Positions 1-7,533 of a stretch of 64,000 nucleotides of DNA are shown here, in pieces. The first letter of the stretch is position 1; each line of letters starts with the position of its first letter. Below the pieces are notes generated by a model. That model saw nothing but the letters and a program-made list of their open reading frames with translations, was not told the DNA's origin and did not search any database. Made by a program: the position numbers and the translations under genes. The stretch is from Chloroflexota bacterium. GTDB taxonomy: Bacteria > Chloroflexota > Chloroflexia > Thermomicrobiales > UBA6265. The stretch spans positions 23,905-87,904 of the forward strand of contig JAFAEX010000311.1 in the NCBI GenBank assembly GCA_023423795.1, given 5' to 3'.

Positions 1-271
1 GCACGTCGGCGCCGCCCGCCTGCTCCCAGCGGGAGCGGAACGGTTCGGCAAGGTTGTGCCCGGATTCGGCGAAGTACAGCGTGCCCGCGCCGGGCGTGAA
101 TGCGGCGACCTCGCCGCTCGCCGCATCCTGCGCGGCGGCGCGTCGGATGCCACCCATTCCGGTGGCGAGTCCCAGCGGGATCGCCGCGCCGGCGGCCAGC
201 AACGTGCGCCGGCTCAGGCGACCGGCGCGATCGAACGGATGGGCATCGGACGGGCGGAACGGCGGCAGCAT
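1..271 (-). CDS. Exported LGFP-like protein, C-terminus cut by window edge
   Basis: The minus strand reads an open frame from ATG at 271 to the window edge, so about 90 N-terminal residues are visible. Residues 19-34 hold a Tat-type signal with a twin Arg (SRRTLLAAGAAIPLGL). After the signal comes the stretch GTLYFAESGHNLAEPFRSRW, which resembles the start of the 'GHN..F..W...GG' repeat domain common in secreted Chloroflexota proteins. A GAGGGG ribosome site lies about 8 bases before the ATG. It sits downstream of nuoK in the same direction but behind a strong hairpin, so it is probably a separate unit. The family call is inference because the diagnostic C-terminal part is missing. Confidence 0.6.
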   Translation of the reverse strand, partial: MLPPFRPSDAHPFDRAGRLSRRTLLAAGAAIPLGLATGMGGIRRAAAQDAASGEVAAFTPGAGTLYFAESGHNLAEPFRSRWEQAGGADV

Positions 272-460
272 GCGCGACCCCTCGGTGGCGGCGCGACCTG
301 ACGCGCTGTTGGCGCGCGGCGCGGCGGACTACGGGCGGGTTGGGCGGGGGCGTCCCCTCCACTATACGTCGCCGCGCCGAAATCGGTCGAGTGCCTGCCC
401 GTGCAACCGGTCCCGCTTTAGCCCGATTCCATGTGTGGCTCGACCTGCCCGGCATGCCGA

Positions 461-486
461 GGGGCCGGCGCACCAGCGCCGGCCCC
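461..486 (-). terminator. Hairpin terminator after nuoK
   Basis: A perfect 11-bp inverted repeat (GGGGCCGGCGC with a 4-base loop) lies 40 bases after the nuoK stop on the minus strand. There is no clear T tail, so efficiency is uncertain, but its place marks the end of the nuoHJK operon. Confidence 0.65.
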
Positions 487-525
487 TTCGTCCCGTCGTT
501 CGTTTCCCGCTGGTCGGCTCGACGC

Positions 526-834
526 CTAATCGCGCAGTGCCGTGAACTCGTCCACGTCCACCGTGCCGGCGCGCCGGCTCAGCGCGAGGATGATCGCGAA
601 GCCGACCGCGGCTTCCGCCGCCGCCACCGCGACCGCGAAGATGGCGAACACCTGCCCGTACAGCGTTCCGTTCTCGAGCCCGAAGGCGACCAGCGAGATC
701 GCCACGGCGGTCGTCATCAATTCGACGCACAGGAAGATGATCAGGATGTTCCGGCGAACCAGCACGCCCATCATCCCGATGATGAACAGCGCCGCGCTCA
801 GGAACAGGAAATGGCTGATGGTCAACGCGCCCAT
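526..834 (-). CDS. nuoK: NADH-quinone oxidoreductase subunit K
   Basis: This 102-residue protein is a small membrane subunit of respiratory complex I, part of the antiporter-like proton channel. Three hydrophobic helices are visible: residues 5-25, 30-50 and 60-84. The second carries the conserved buried glutamate in CVELM and the third has the family's AEAAVGFAI segment. Length matches the usual 100-105 residues. It is the last gene of nuoHJK, 24 bases after nuoJ, and is followed by a hairpin terminator. Unlike the classical order, nuoL, nuoM and nuoN do not follow. Confidence 0.95.
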   Translation of the reverse strand: MGALTISHFLFLSAALFIIGMMGVLVRRNILIIFLCVELMTTAVAISLVAFGLENGTLYGQVFAIFAVAVAAAEAAVGFAIILALSRRAGTVDVDEFTALRD

Positions 835-858
835 GCTCGTGGCTGCTCCCCTGTTGCG

Positions 859-1596
859 CTAGCGCCGGTTGTCGCGGTCGAACCCGCCGACGGTCGTGTA
901 TCGATCGGGGTCGCGGACCATGATCAGTTCGCGTGGAGCGGACTGCGCCGCCTCGTCGCGCGCCGGGCTGGTCGGGATCGGCGTTTCGCCCCGCACCGGG
1001 GACGGCAGCGCCAGGTCGTCGATGCCGCGGGCGTGGCCGAGCGAAATGGTCCCCCGCCGCACTGGAGCCCGCTCCCCGAGCCGCTCCGGCAGAGCCAGCA
1101 CGATGGCCCCGATGACGCCGACCAGCAGCACCAGCGAGATCACCTGAAAGACCAGCATGTATTGCGAGAAGAGGACGTTACCCACGGCCTGGGTGTTGCC
1201 GCCGACGAATGCGATGTTTTCCGGCGTTGCGTTGCCCTGCCCGCCGACCACCGTCCGCGTCAGGATCGCCAATCCCACCTCGAGCAGCAGCACCACGCCC
1301 AGCAGCACCGCGACCGGGCGCTGCACCGGCCGCGCCCCGTGGAACTCCGGCAAATCGTCAGGGTCCACCAGCATGAGCACGAACAGCACGAGCACGAGGA
1401 TCGCGCCGGCGTAGACGATGACCTGCACGGCGGCCAGGAACTCGGCGCCCATCATCACGAAGATGCCGGCGACGTTGACGAAGCACAGGATCAGGAAGAC
1501 CGCGGAGTGCACCGGGTTGGCCGACACGACCATCCCCAGCGCCGTGAGCACCGCCACCCCGCCCAGGAGGAAGAAGATCAGGACATCCCAGGACAT
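859..1596 (-). CDS. nuoJ: NADH-quinone oxidoreductase subunit J
   Basis: This 245-residue membrane subunit of complex I has five hydrophobic segments in the first 170 residues. They include the family signature around ANPVHSAVFLILCFVNVAG and the helix AAVQVIVYAGAILVLVLFVL. The last 75 residues are a polar, Pro- and Arg-rich tail ending in DRDNRR, longer than in the shortest NuoJ proteins and not obviously membrane-bound. It lies between nuoH and nuoK; the usual nuoI between H and J is missing here. The start at 1596 is 14 bases before the nuoH stop. Confidence 0.95.
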   Translation of the reverse strand: MSWDVLIFFLLGGVAVLTALGMVVSANPVHSAVFLILCFVNVAGIFVMMGAEFLAAVQVIVYAGAILVLVLFVLMLVDPDDLPEFHGARPVQRPVAVLLGVVLLLEVGLAILTRTVVGGQGNATPENIAFVGGNTQAVGNVLFSQYMLVFQVISLVLLVGVIGAIVLALPERLGERAPVRRGTISLGHARGIDDLALPSPVRGETPIPTSPARDEAAQSAPRELIMVRDPDRYTTVGGFDRDNRR

Positions 1597-1609
1597 GCCG
1601 CGACTCCTC

Positions 1610-2650
1610 CTACTGGCCGAGAGTGATCAGGCGAACGAAGGCGGTGACGACGATGTTCACCAGCACCAGCGGCAGCAGGACCTTCCACGCGATGCCCATC
1701 AACTGGTCGTAGCGGAAGCGGGGCAGCGTGGCGCGCAACCAGACGTAGAAGAAGAGGAAGACGACGACCTTCACCAGCAGCCAGAGGATGCCGAGGCCCC
1801 AGTACTGGTCGGCGCCCGGCCCGTCGGTGCCGCCGAGGAACATCACCGCCGCGAACATGCTGACGATGATCATGTTGATGTATTCGCCGAGGAAGTAGAA
1901 CGAGAACCGGAACGCCGAGTACTCGGTGTGGAACCCGGAAATCAGTTCCGTCTCCGCTTCCGGCAGGTCGAACGGGGCGCGGTTGGTTTCGGCGACGGCC
2001 GCGATCAGGAAGATGACGAACGCCAGCGGCTGCGACAGGATGTTCCAGCTCGGGATCGCGATCGGCCCGTACATCCGGGTGATCTGCTGCTGCTCCATGA
2101 TCTGGAGCACACTGAGCGACTGCGAGGTGATGAACACCCCGACCAGCGACAACCCGAGGATGATCTCGTAGGACACCACCTGCGCCGCGGCGCGCAACCC
2201 GCCGAGCAGCGAGTAGCGGTTGGCCGACGCATAGGCGCCGAGGATGATCCCGTAAACGCCGAGCGAGCCGAACGCCAGCAGGAACAGCGCCCCGACGTTC
2301 AGGTCGGCGGCGAACAGCTTCACCGGGTGCCCGAAGATCGTGACCGTGCCGCCGAACGGGATCACCGCCACCCGCACGATGGCGGTGACGAAGATGACCA
2401 GCGGCGCGAAGAAGAAGACCCACTTGTCGGCCGCGGCCGGGATGAGGTCTTCCTTGCCCAACAGCTTGATGCCGTCGGCGATCGGCTGAAGCAAGCCCTT
2501 CGGCCCGGTACGGGTCGGCCCCATCCGGTCCTGCATGGCGCCGAGCACTTTGCGCTCGAACCACGTCATGTAGGCCATGCCGATCAACAGCACGTTCATG
2601 AAGATGAACGCGACGATGAACGTCAGCCACAGCGGCTGTTCGGTCGCCAT
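1610..2650 (-). CDS. nuoH: NADH-quinone oxidoreductase subunit H
   Basis: This is the complex I membrane subunit at the quinone-site interface. Family signatures are clear: WFERKVLGAMQDRMGPTRTG near the N-terminus, a loop with AETNRAPFDLPEAETELISG, and FYFLGEYINM. Eight hydrophobic helices can be traced. I start it at ATG 2650, giving MATEQPLWLTF and 346 residues, which fits the family. A longer in-frame start at 2782 would add 44 Arg- and Pro-rich residues that do not look like NuoH. A GGGGGAG site lies about 13 bases before 2650. It is the first gene of nuoHJK. Confidence 0.95.
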   Translation of the reverse strand: MATEQPLWLTFIVAFIFMNVLLIGMAYMTWFERKVLGAMQDRMGPTRTGPKGLLQPIADGIKLLGKEDLIPAAADKWVFFFAPLVIFVTAIVRVAVIPFGGTVTIFGHPVKLFAADLNVGALFLLAFGSLGVYGIILGAYASANRYSLLGGLRAAAQVVSYEIILGLSLVGVFITSQSLSVLQIMEQQQITRMYGPIAIPSWNILSQPLAFVIFLIAAVAETNRAPFDLPEAETELISGFHTEYSAFRFSFYFLGEYINMIIVSMFAAVMFLGGTDGPGADQYWGLGILWLLVKVVVFLFFYVWLRATLPRFRYDQLMGIAWKVLLPLVLVNIVVTAFVRLITLGQ

Positions 2651-3019
2651 GTCGGTTGCGGTGCTCCCCCGTCCCCGCCCCAGCCGCCGTCGCGGGCGCG
2701 CACCGGCCGCGGCGGGCGCCGCCGGCACGGTTGCGGATTGTACCCCGTTCGGGCCTCCCGTGGCGGACACTCTGTTCGCCAATCCCGCTACCGCTGCCGA
2801 ACCGGTCCGGGCCCGGCGCTCGTTTCGGCCGCCGCGCCCTTCGCGACAGGAGCATGAGGGATGTCACGTTCGCGACCGTCCGCTGCCGTCCCACTGCAAT
2901 GGAGCCGTGATCGCGCGGCCGGATCCGGCGCGGAGGACCCGACCTGAGCGACCGAGACCCCCCCCCAGCCCGACGACCGCACCGGCGTCGCCCCTGCTGT
3001 CGCGGACCAACCCGACGTC
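2651..3019. other. Intergenic stretch between nuoH and the antitoxin remnant
   Basis: No convincing gene is seen in these 369 bases. They hold the leader of nuoHJK on the minus strand and the region just before the damaged antitoxin, including a run of nine C at 2958-2966 that could hide a second frame error. Confidence 0.5.
2737..2742 (-). promoter_or_regulatory. Candidate -10 box for nuoHJK
   Basis: The minus strand reads TACAAT about 90 bases before the nuoH ATG, a near-consensus -10 hexamer in very GC-rich surroundings. No convincing -35 hexamer is seen 16-18 bases before it, so the call is weak. Confidence 0.35.
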
Positions 3020-3356
3020 GTGCTCGATTCCGCCGCCGCCGCGGCGTCGTTTGCCGACCTCATCGCCGGATTTTGGGGACGACGGCCAGCCCGTGCTCAT
3101 CGCCGTCGATGGCGAACCGCGCGCGGCGCTCGTTTCGGCCGCCGACCTCGCGGATCTGCGTCGCCTCCGGCGCGCAGAGCGACGCCGCGCTGCCCTCGCC
3201 GAATTGGAGCGCCTCAACGCCGCCGTGTCCGCGTCGAACGAGGGGTTCTCCGACGAGGAAGCGGAGGCGATCGGCAAGCGACTCGGCAAAGAAATCAACC
3301 GCGCCATCACCGAGCGACTCCGCCGCGAGGCGGACGATCAGCGCCGGTCGGCTTGA
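3020..3356 (+). pseudogene. Phd/YefM-type antitoxin broken by a frameshift
   Basis: Two overlapping frames together make one antitoxin. The first, from GTG at 3020, reads VLDSAAAAASFADLIAGF. The second continues DDGQPVLIAVDGEPRAALVS and runs to the TGA at 3354-3356. The join falls in the run ATTTTGGGG near 3068-3075, where removing one base restores a Phd-like fold start (FADLI, then G-PVLI--G-P-A-LVS). The C-terminal half (residues about 50-110) is helical and charged, as expected for the part that wraps the toxin. The PIN toxin follows after 6 bases. It may be a real mutation or a homopolymer sequencing error. The true start is unclear; the frame is open upstream only to a TGA at 2945. Confidence 0.6.
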
Positions 3357-3362
3357 CCGGTC

Positions 3363-3815
3363 GTGGTGCGGTGCCTCCTCGATGCGAGCGTCCTTTTGGC
3401 CTACCTTGCGTCTCCTGCGGCTGAACGGACCGCTGTCTACCAGATTCTGCGCGCGACCGTCGCCGGAACCCTGACCTTGATTTGGCCCGCCGAACATGCG
3501 ATCGAGGTGGAGCGCGCCGCTTCTGGCCGCCGCTCGATCCGAAAGCGCGTTGGGGACAATGCGGCGTCGGCCATGCTCGCGTTCCTCGACACGATCGGCG
3601 AACCCATGCCGCGCCTGATCGGTCCGTACCCGCGCATCTGCCGAGATCCCAACGACGATTACCTCGTCGTCAGCGCCCTCGCTGGCCGGGCCGATCTCGT
3701 GGTTACGCTCGACGACGACCTGCTCGCCCTCGGTGAGTACGCCGGCGTCCGCTTCGTTAAGCCGGGCGGCGCGCTGGCGATTCTGCGCGAGGCGGGTCTG
3801 CTCCCTACGGATTGA
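3363..3815 (+). CDS. PIN-domain toxin (putative RNase of a toxin-antitoxin pair)
   Basis: This 150-residue protein starts at GTG 3363. It fits the PIN_3/COG1569 type of toxin, a metal-dependent RNase. Acidic metal ligands appear in order: Asp7 in CLLDASVLL, Glu and Glu in the middle helix (AIEVE), the RDPNDDYLVVSAL segment, and TLDDDLLAL near the C-terminus. It lies 6 bases after the frameshifted antitoxin gene, so the two would form one operon. If the antitoxin is really broken, an active toxin would be left unguarded, which argues for a sequencing error or a weakened toxin. Its end overlaps the convergent GNAT gene by 11 bases. Confidence 0.85.
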   Translation: MVRCLLDASVLLAYLASPAAERTAVYQILRATVAGTLTLIWPAEHAIEVERAASGRRSIRKRVGDNAASAMLAFLDTIGEPMPRLIGPYPRICRDPNDDYLVVSALAGRADLVVTLDDDLLALGEYAGVRFVKPGGALAILREAGLLPTD

Positions 3816-4419
3816 CGTCCTCGGTTGCCCGGAACTCCGTCGCCAGGCAATCCATTAGCACGACATCGGCGACGCCGCCGCCGATCCGCCGCGCTTCCCG
3901 GATACGCCCGATCTCGCGGAACCCGGCCTTTTCGTAGGCCCTGATGGCTGCGACGTTCGTCGAAACGGTGTCAAGCCAGACGTTGTGGACGCCGATCATC
4001 TCGAATGCCCAGCGCAGCACGAGGCGTGTCGCCTCGGTCCCGAACCCTCGGCCGCGCTGGGAGGCGTTCCCGATCGTGATGCCGAACTCCGCCGTCCGGT
4101 GCGGCGTCTGCCAGTCCCGCAGGTTCGCGTAGCCGATCGGTTCGAGGTTGGGAAGGCGGTAGATCGCGAACCCTGCCCAGCCGGCGCGCTCACCGCGCAG
4201 CAACGGCTCCCATTCGGCGCGCACCGCGTCTTCGGCCATCGGCCGGAACGCGCCGCCGCCCAGTTCCTCCGTCAGCGGGTCGTTTTGCCAGCGATGGAGG
4301 GCCGGCAGCAGCCAGGCGTGGAGCGGGCCGATCGCTACCCGCTTACCACGCAGGAGGATGGTCGGCTCCTCCACCCTTTCGTCATCCGCTCCGTCGTGTT
4401 CGCCCACTTGTCCCTCCAT
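3805..4419 (-). CDS. GNAT-family N-acetyltransferase (RimJ/RimL type)
   Basis: This 204-residue protein carries a GNAT fold of the RimJ/RimL kind, which moves an acetyl group from acetyl-CoA to an amine. The acetyl-CoA loop is visible as ASQRGRGFGTEATRLVLRWA, followed by NVWLDTVSTNVAAIRAYEKA and GFREIGRIREA. I start at ATG 4419; upstream in-frame sequence runs antisense to fabD and is ignored. The first 22 residues are polar and may be non-family. It is divergent from fabD with 111 bases between them. The substrate cannot be told from sequence. Confidence 0.85.
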   Translation of the reverse strand: MEGQVGEHDGADDERVEEPTILLRGKRVAIGPLHAWLLPALHRWQNDPLTEELGGGAFRPMAEDAVRAEWEPLLRGERAGWAGFAIYRLPNLEPIGYANLRDWQTPHRTAEFGITIGNASQRGRGFGTEATRLVLRWAFEMIGVHNVWLDTVSTNVAAIRAYEKAGFREIGRIREARRIGGGVADVVLMDCLATEFRATEDVNP

Positions 4420-4530
4420 CGTGACGATACGATCGCACCGGGCGGCTGGCGACCGGGGCCGCGGAAGCAGCATGGTATCCTTCGCCGAATATCGGCACGA
4501 TGCCGCGGGTTTTCGGGTGGACGGGAGCAC

Positions 4531-5517
4531 ATGACCACGGCTGGTTCGGCAAGCGGATTGGATGCGCTGGGAGGCCCGGTAGCGCTGGTTTTTCCGGGTC
4601 AGGGCAGCCAGTTCGTCGGCATGGGCCGTTCGCTCTACGAGAGCTCGGCGGCGGCGCGGCGGGTCTTCGACCACGCCGACGAGGTGCTCGGCTTCCAACT
4701 TTCCCGGCTCTGCTTCGACGGCCCGGCCGACGTCCTCGAAGACACCATCAACGCCCAGCCCGCGATCCTGACCGCCAGCGTCGCTGCGCTGGAGGCGATG
4801 CGCGAGCGGGCCCACTCCGCCGGCGCGAAGGTCCAGCCGATGATCGTCGCCGGCCACTCGCTCGGCGAATTCACCGCGCTCGTCGCCGCCGGGGTCATCG
4901 ACTTTCCCTCCGCGCTGCGCATCGTCCGCGAGCGCGGCCGCCTGATGAAGGAAGCGGGCGAAGAGCGACCCGGCGGCATGGCGGCGGTCATCGGTCTCGA
5001 CCGCGACACCCTCGCCGAACTTGTCGCGCAGGCCGAAGCAGACGGCATCGTCGCCCTCGCCAACGACAACTGCCCCGGCCAATCCGTCATTTCGGGAGAA
5101 CTCGGGGCGTTGCAGCGGGCGATGGACCTTGCCAAGCAGGCGGGGGCCAAGCGCGTGGCCCGCCTCGGCATCTCGATCGCGTCCCACTCGCCGCTGATGT
5201 CGCGCGCGTCGCAGCAACTCGCGGAGATGCTGGATCGGCTGCCGCTGCAGGCGCCGCGCGTGCCGGTGGTCGCCAATGCCACCGGCGCCGCGATGCACAC
5301 CGTCGAGGAGATCCGGCTCGAACTCGCCCACCACGTCGAGCGGCCGGTCAACTGGACGCGCTCGGTCCGCGAGATGCTCGATGCTGGCGTCGCGACCTTC
5401 GTCGAGGTTGGCCCCGGCCAGGTCCTGTCCGGGTTGATCCGGCGCATCGAGCGCGAGGCCACCGTGCTGGGGCCGGCCGACTTCGGGCTGCCCAGCGACG
5501 AACGGGTGAAGGGGTAG
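4531..5517 (+). CDS. fabD: Malonyl-CoA:ACP transacylase
   Basis: This 328-residue enzyme moves malonyl from CoA to acyl carrier protein, feeding fatty acid elongation. Family motifs are all present: FPGQGSQ at 21-27, the nucleophile Ser110 in GHSLGEFTAL, Arg near 135 in VRERG, His219 in ASHSPLM, and GPGQVLSGLI near the end. ATG 4531 is chosen because GGGAG lies just before it. fabF follows 125 bases later on the same strand, but fabH, acpP and fabG are not in the gap as they often are. Confidence 0.95.
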   Translation: MTTAGSASGLDALGGPVALVFPGQGSQFVGMGRSLYESSAAARRVFDHADEVLGFQLSRLCFDGPADVLEDTINAQPAILTASVAALEAMRERAHSAGAKVQPMIVAGHSLGEFTALVAAGVIDFPSALRIVRERGRLMKEAGEERPGGMAAVIGLDRDTLAELVAQAEADGIVALANDNCPGQSVISGELGALQRAMDLAKQAGAKRVARLGISIASHSPLMSRASQQLAEMLDRLPLQAPRVPVVANATGAAMHTVEEIRLELAHHVERPVNWTRSVREMLDAGVATFVEVGPGQVLSGLIRRIEREATVLGPADFGLPSDERVKG

Positions 5518-5642
5518 CCTTCACGCCCGATCGTTCACCACGTCCTGTCCGGCGCGGGGTCTCGGCCCCGCGCCGTCCGTGCCGGGAGCGTCCCGGCGAA
5601 GCACGCCCGCCGCGCGCGGCGGCGAACGCAGCGAGGAGCATC

Positions 5643-6881
5643 GTGGCACCACGGGTCGTCGTCACCGGCATCGGGGCCGTCACCCCGCTCGGCATCGGCG
5701 CGGAGACGTTCTGGGAGGGCCTCACCGCCGGCCGCTCCGGCATCCGCGAGATCCAGCACTTCGACGCCGGCAACCTGCCGGTCCGCATCGCCGGCGAGGT
5801 GCCCGGGTTCGCGCCGGCCGACTTCATGGACGGCAAGGCCGCGCGGCGGATGGACCGCTTCGCGCAGTTCGCCGTCGCCGCCTCCCGCCAGGCGCTGGAA
5901 TCGGCTGGCCTCGAAATCACCGACGCCAACCGCGAGCGCACCGCCGTGGTGATGAACACCGGCGGCGGCGGCATCTGGACGATCGAGTCCAACATCGTCG
6001 CCATGGAGCGCGGCGGCCCGGGACGGGTCAGCCCGTTTCTGATCCCGATGTTCGCTCCGAACATGGCCTCGTCGCAGGTGTCGATCGCCTTCGGCGTCCG
6101 TGGCCCGGTCATCACCTCGGTGGCGGCGTGCGCCGCCGGCGTGCAAGCGTTCGTCGATGCCGTCCGCCTGCTCGAATGCGGCGAGGCGGATGCGGCCATC
6201 GTCGGCGGTACCGAAGCCGGGCTCAGCCCGGTTTCCATCGCCGGACTCGCCAACATGCAGGCGCTGTCCCGCCGCAACGACGACCCGGAGCGCGCCAGCC
6301 GCCCCTTCGACAAGGGACGCGACGGGTTCGTGTTCGGGGAAGGCGCGGCCGTCATGATCCTCGAAACCGAGGAGCACGCCGTCCGCCGCGGGGCGTCCGC
6401 CATCTGCTACGCCGCTGGCGGCGCGATGACCGCCGACGCCTTCCACATCACCGCTCCGATCCCGGACGGCAGCGGCGCGGCCGGCGCGATGTCCCTCGCC
6501 ATGAAGCGCGCCGGCATCACCTCGGCCGACGTCGATTACGTGGCGGCCCACGCGACCTCGACGCCGATCGGCGACATCGCCGAGACCCGCGCCATCGAGC
6601 GGGCGCTCGGCGAGGATGCGAAGCGGGTCGCCATCTCCGCCAACAAATCCATGGTCGGCCACCTGCTCGGCGCGGCCGGGGCCGTCTCGTCGCTGGCGTG
6701 CGTGCTCGCCATCCGCGACGACCTCGCCCCGCCGACGATCAACCTCGACAACCCGGACCCGGAGTGCACGCTCGACTACGTGCCGAACGTCTCCCGCGCG
6801 ATGCCGATCCACACCGCGCTGGCCAACGGCTTCGGTTTCGGCGGGCAGAACGCGTGCGCCGTTTTTCGGGAGATTTCCTGA
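5643..6881 (+). CDS. fabF: 3-oxoacyl-ACP synthase II (KAS II)
   Basis: This 412-residue condensing enzyme elongates acyl-ACP with malonyl-ACP. Counting from the GTG start at 5643 (GAGGAG site just upstream), the catalytic residues fall at the classical positions: Cys163, His303, Lys335 and His340 (ANKSMVGHLLGAAGA). The usual ACATG around the Cys reads ACAAG, and the usual HGTSTP reads HATSTP, both Gly/Thr-to-Ala type changes next to the active site. It could be a KAS variant with altered substrate preference, but the catalytic set is intact. It is downstream of fabD in the same direction. Confidence 0.93.
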   Translation: MAPRVVVTGIGAVTPLGIGAETFWEGLTAGRSGIREIQHFDAGNLPVRIAGEVPGFAPADFMDGKAARRMDRFAQFAVAASRQALESAGLEITDANRERTAVVMNTGGGGIWTIESNIVAMERGGPGRVSPFLIPMFAPNMASSQVSIAFGVRGPVITSVAACAAGVQAFVDAVRLLECGEADAAIVGGTEAGLSPVSIAGLANMQALSRRNDDPERASRPFDKGRDGFVFGEGAAVMILETEEHAVRRGASAICYAAGGAMTADAFHITAPIPDGSGAAGAMSLAMKRAGITSADVDYVAAHATSTPIGDIAETRAIERALGEDAKRVAISANKSMVGHLLGAAGAVSSLACVLAIRDDLAPPTINLDNPDPECTLDYVPNVSRAMPIHTALANGFGFGGQNACAVFREIS

Positions 6882-6915
6882 CGCCCGCACCGGCCGCCGG
6901 TGAGGGGAGGGACGG

Positions 6916-7383
6916 ATGATTCCCGGCCTGCCGGCCTCCATTGCCGGCGCCCGGGCGCGCATCCTGCTGGAGGGCGTGCGCGCCTGGGCTGCCGACCGGC
7001 CGGACGTGGCCGCGGTCGCCTTGGTCGGCTCGTGGGCGCGCGGAACGGCCCGCCCCGATTCGGATATCGACCTCGTGATCGTCACCCACGACGTGGCGGG
7101 CTTCTTCGCTTTTCCCGGCTGGCTGGCCCACTTCGGCAAGCCGACCGACCGTATCGAGGAAACCTACGGCGTCCTGCGGGCGCTACGCGTCTGGTACGCG
7201 GACGGGCCGGAGGTCGAGTTCGGCGTCGTTCCCCCGTCGTGGTGCGCCACCGATCCGGTCGATTCCGGCACCGCCGGCGTGGTCCTCGACGGCCTCGTCG
7301 CCCTGTACGACCCGGTAGGGGTGCTTGCTCGCCTCGTCGGGGCCGTCAATCTTCCGCCGCCGACGCCCTTTCCGGGTCGGTGA
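6916..7383 (+). CDS. Minimal nucleotidyltransferase-domain protein
   Basis: This 155-residue protein has the polymerase-beta-type nucleotidyltransferase core: GSWARG at 38-43, then the metal-binding pair in RPDSDIDLVIV (Asp50 and Asp52). A third acidic position may be Glu in PEVEFGVVP. It resembles the MNT/KNT-like stand-alone domains that transfer AMP or other nucleotides to proteins or small molecules. No HEPN partner gene lies next to it, so a MNT-HEPN toxin pair is not supported. It follows fabF by 34 bases on the same strand. Confidence 0.8.
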   Translation: MIPGLPASIAGARARILLEGVRAWAADRPDVAAVALVGSWARGTARPDSDIDLVIVTHDVAGFFAFPGWLAHFGKPTDRIEETYGVLRALRVWYADGPEVEFGVVPPSWCATDPVDSGTAGVVLDGLVALYDPVGVLARLVGAVNLPPPTPFPGR

Positions 7384-7413
7384 GGCGGAGGCCGCGCTTG
7401 TATCCCGAAGAAG

Positions 7414-7494
7414 CGTCATCCCGAGCCGGGCGGGAGATCTCGTCGTAACCCTTTGCGGGGAAGGACGAGATCCCTCGACTGGCTCGGGATGACG
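7414..7494. repeat. Long hairpin repeat, REP-like (element A)
   Basis: Two 31-base arms (7414-7444 and 7464-7494) pair at 27 of 31 positions around a 19-base loop. Each outer arm begins CGTCATCCCGAGC and the inner part holds GATCTCGTC. The same arm sequence recurs at 51175-51256 and partly at 35026-35089, so this is a dispersed family. It lies between convergent genes and may also end transcription. Confidence 0.75.
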
Positions 7495-7533
7495 GCTTGC
7501 GTGCGCGGTCCGTGTGCGGTTGCGCGGGATGCC

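Noticed and set aside
100..1626. A 508-residue frame on the plus strand over the nuoJK genes
   Set aside because: It is Asp/His/Gln-rich, has no motif, and lies opposite two certain membrane genes in a GC-rich region, where such frames arise by chance.
2651..2782. Longer nuoH start with 44 extra residues
   Set aside because: The extra part is Arg- and Pro-rich and does not match NuoH, while ATG 2650 gives the expected start.
4420..5334. Extension of the GNAT frame upstream to 5334 on the minus strand
   Set aside because: It runs antisense through fabD and has no ribosome site; the real start is near 4419.
6916..7383. Nucleotidyltransferase as half of a MNT-HEPN toxin pair
   Set aside because: No HEPN-type gene lies beside it; the next elements are a hairpin repeat and a convergent PLP enzyme gene.
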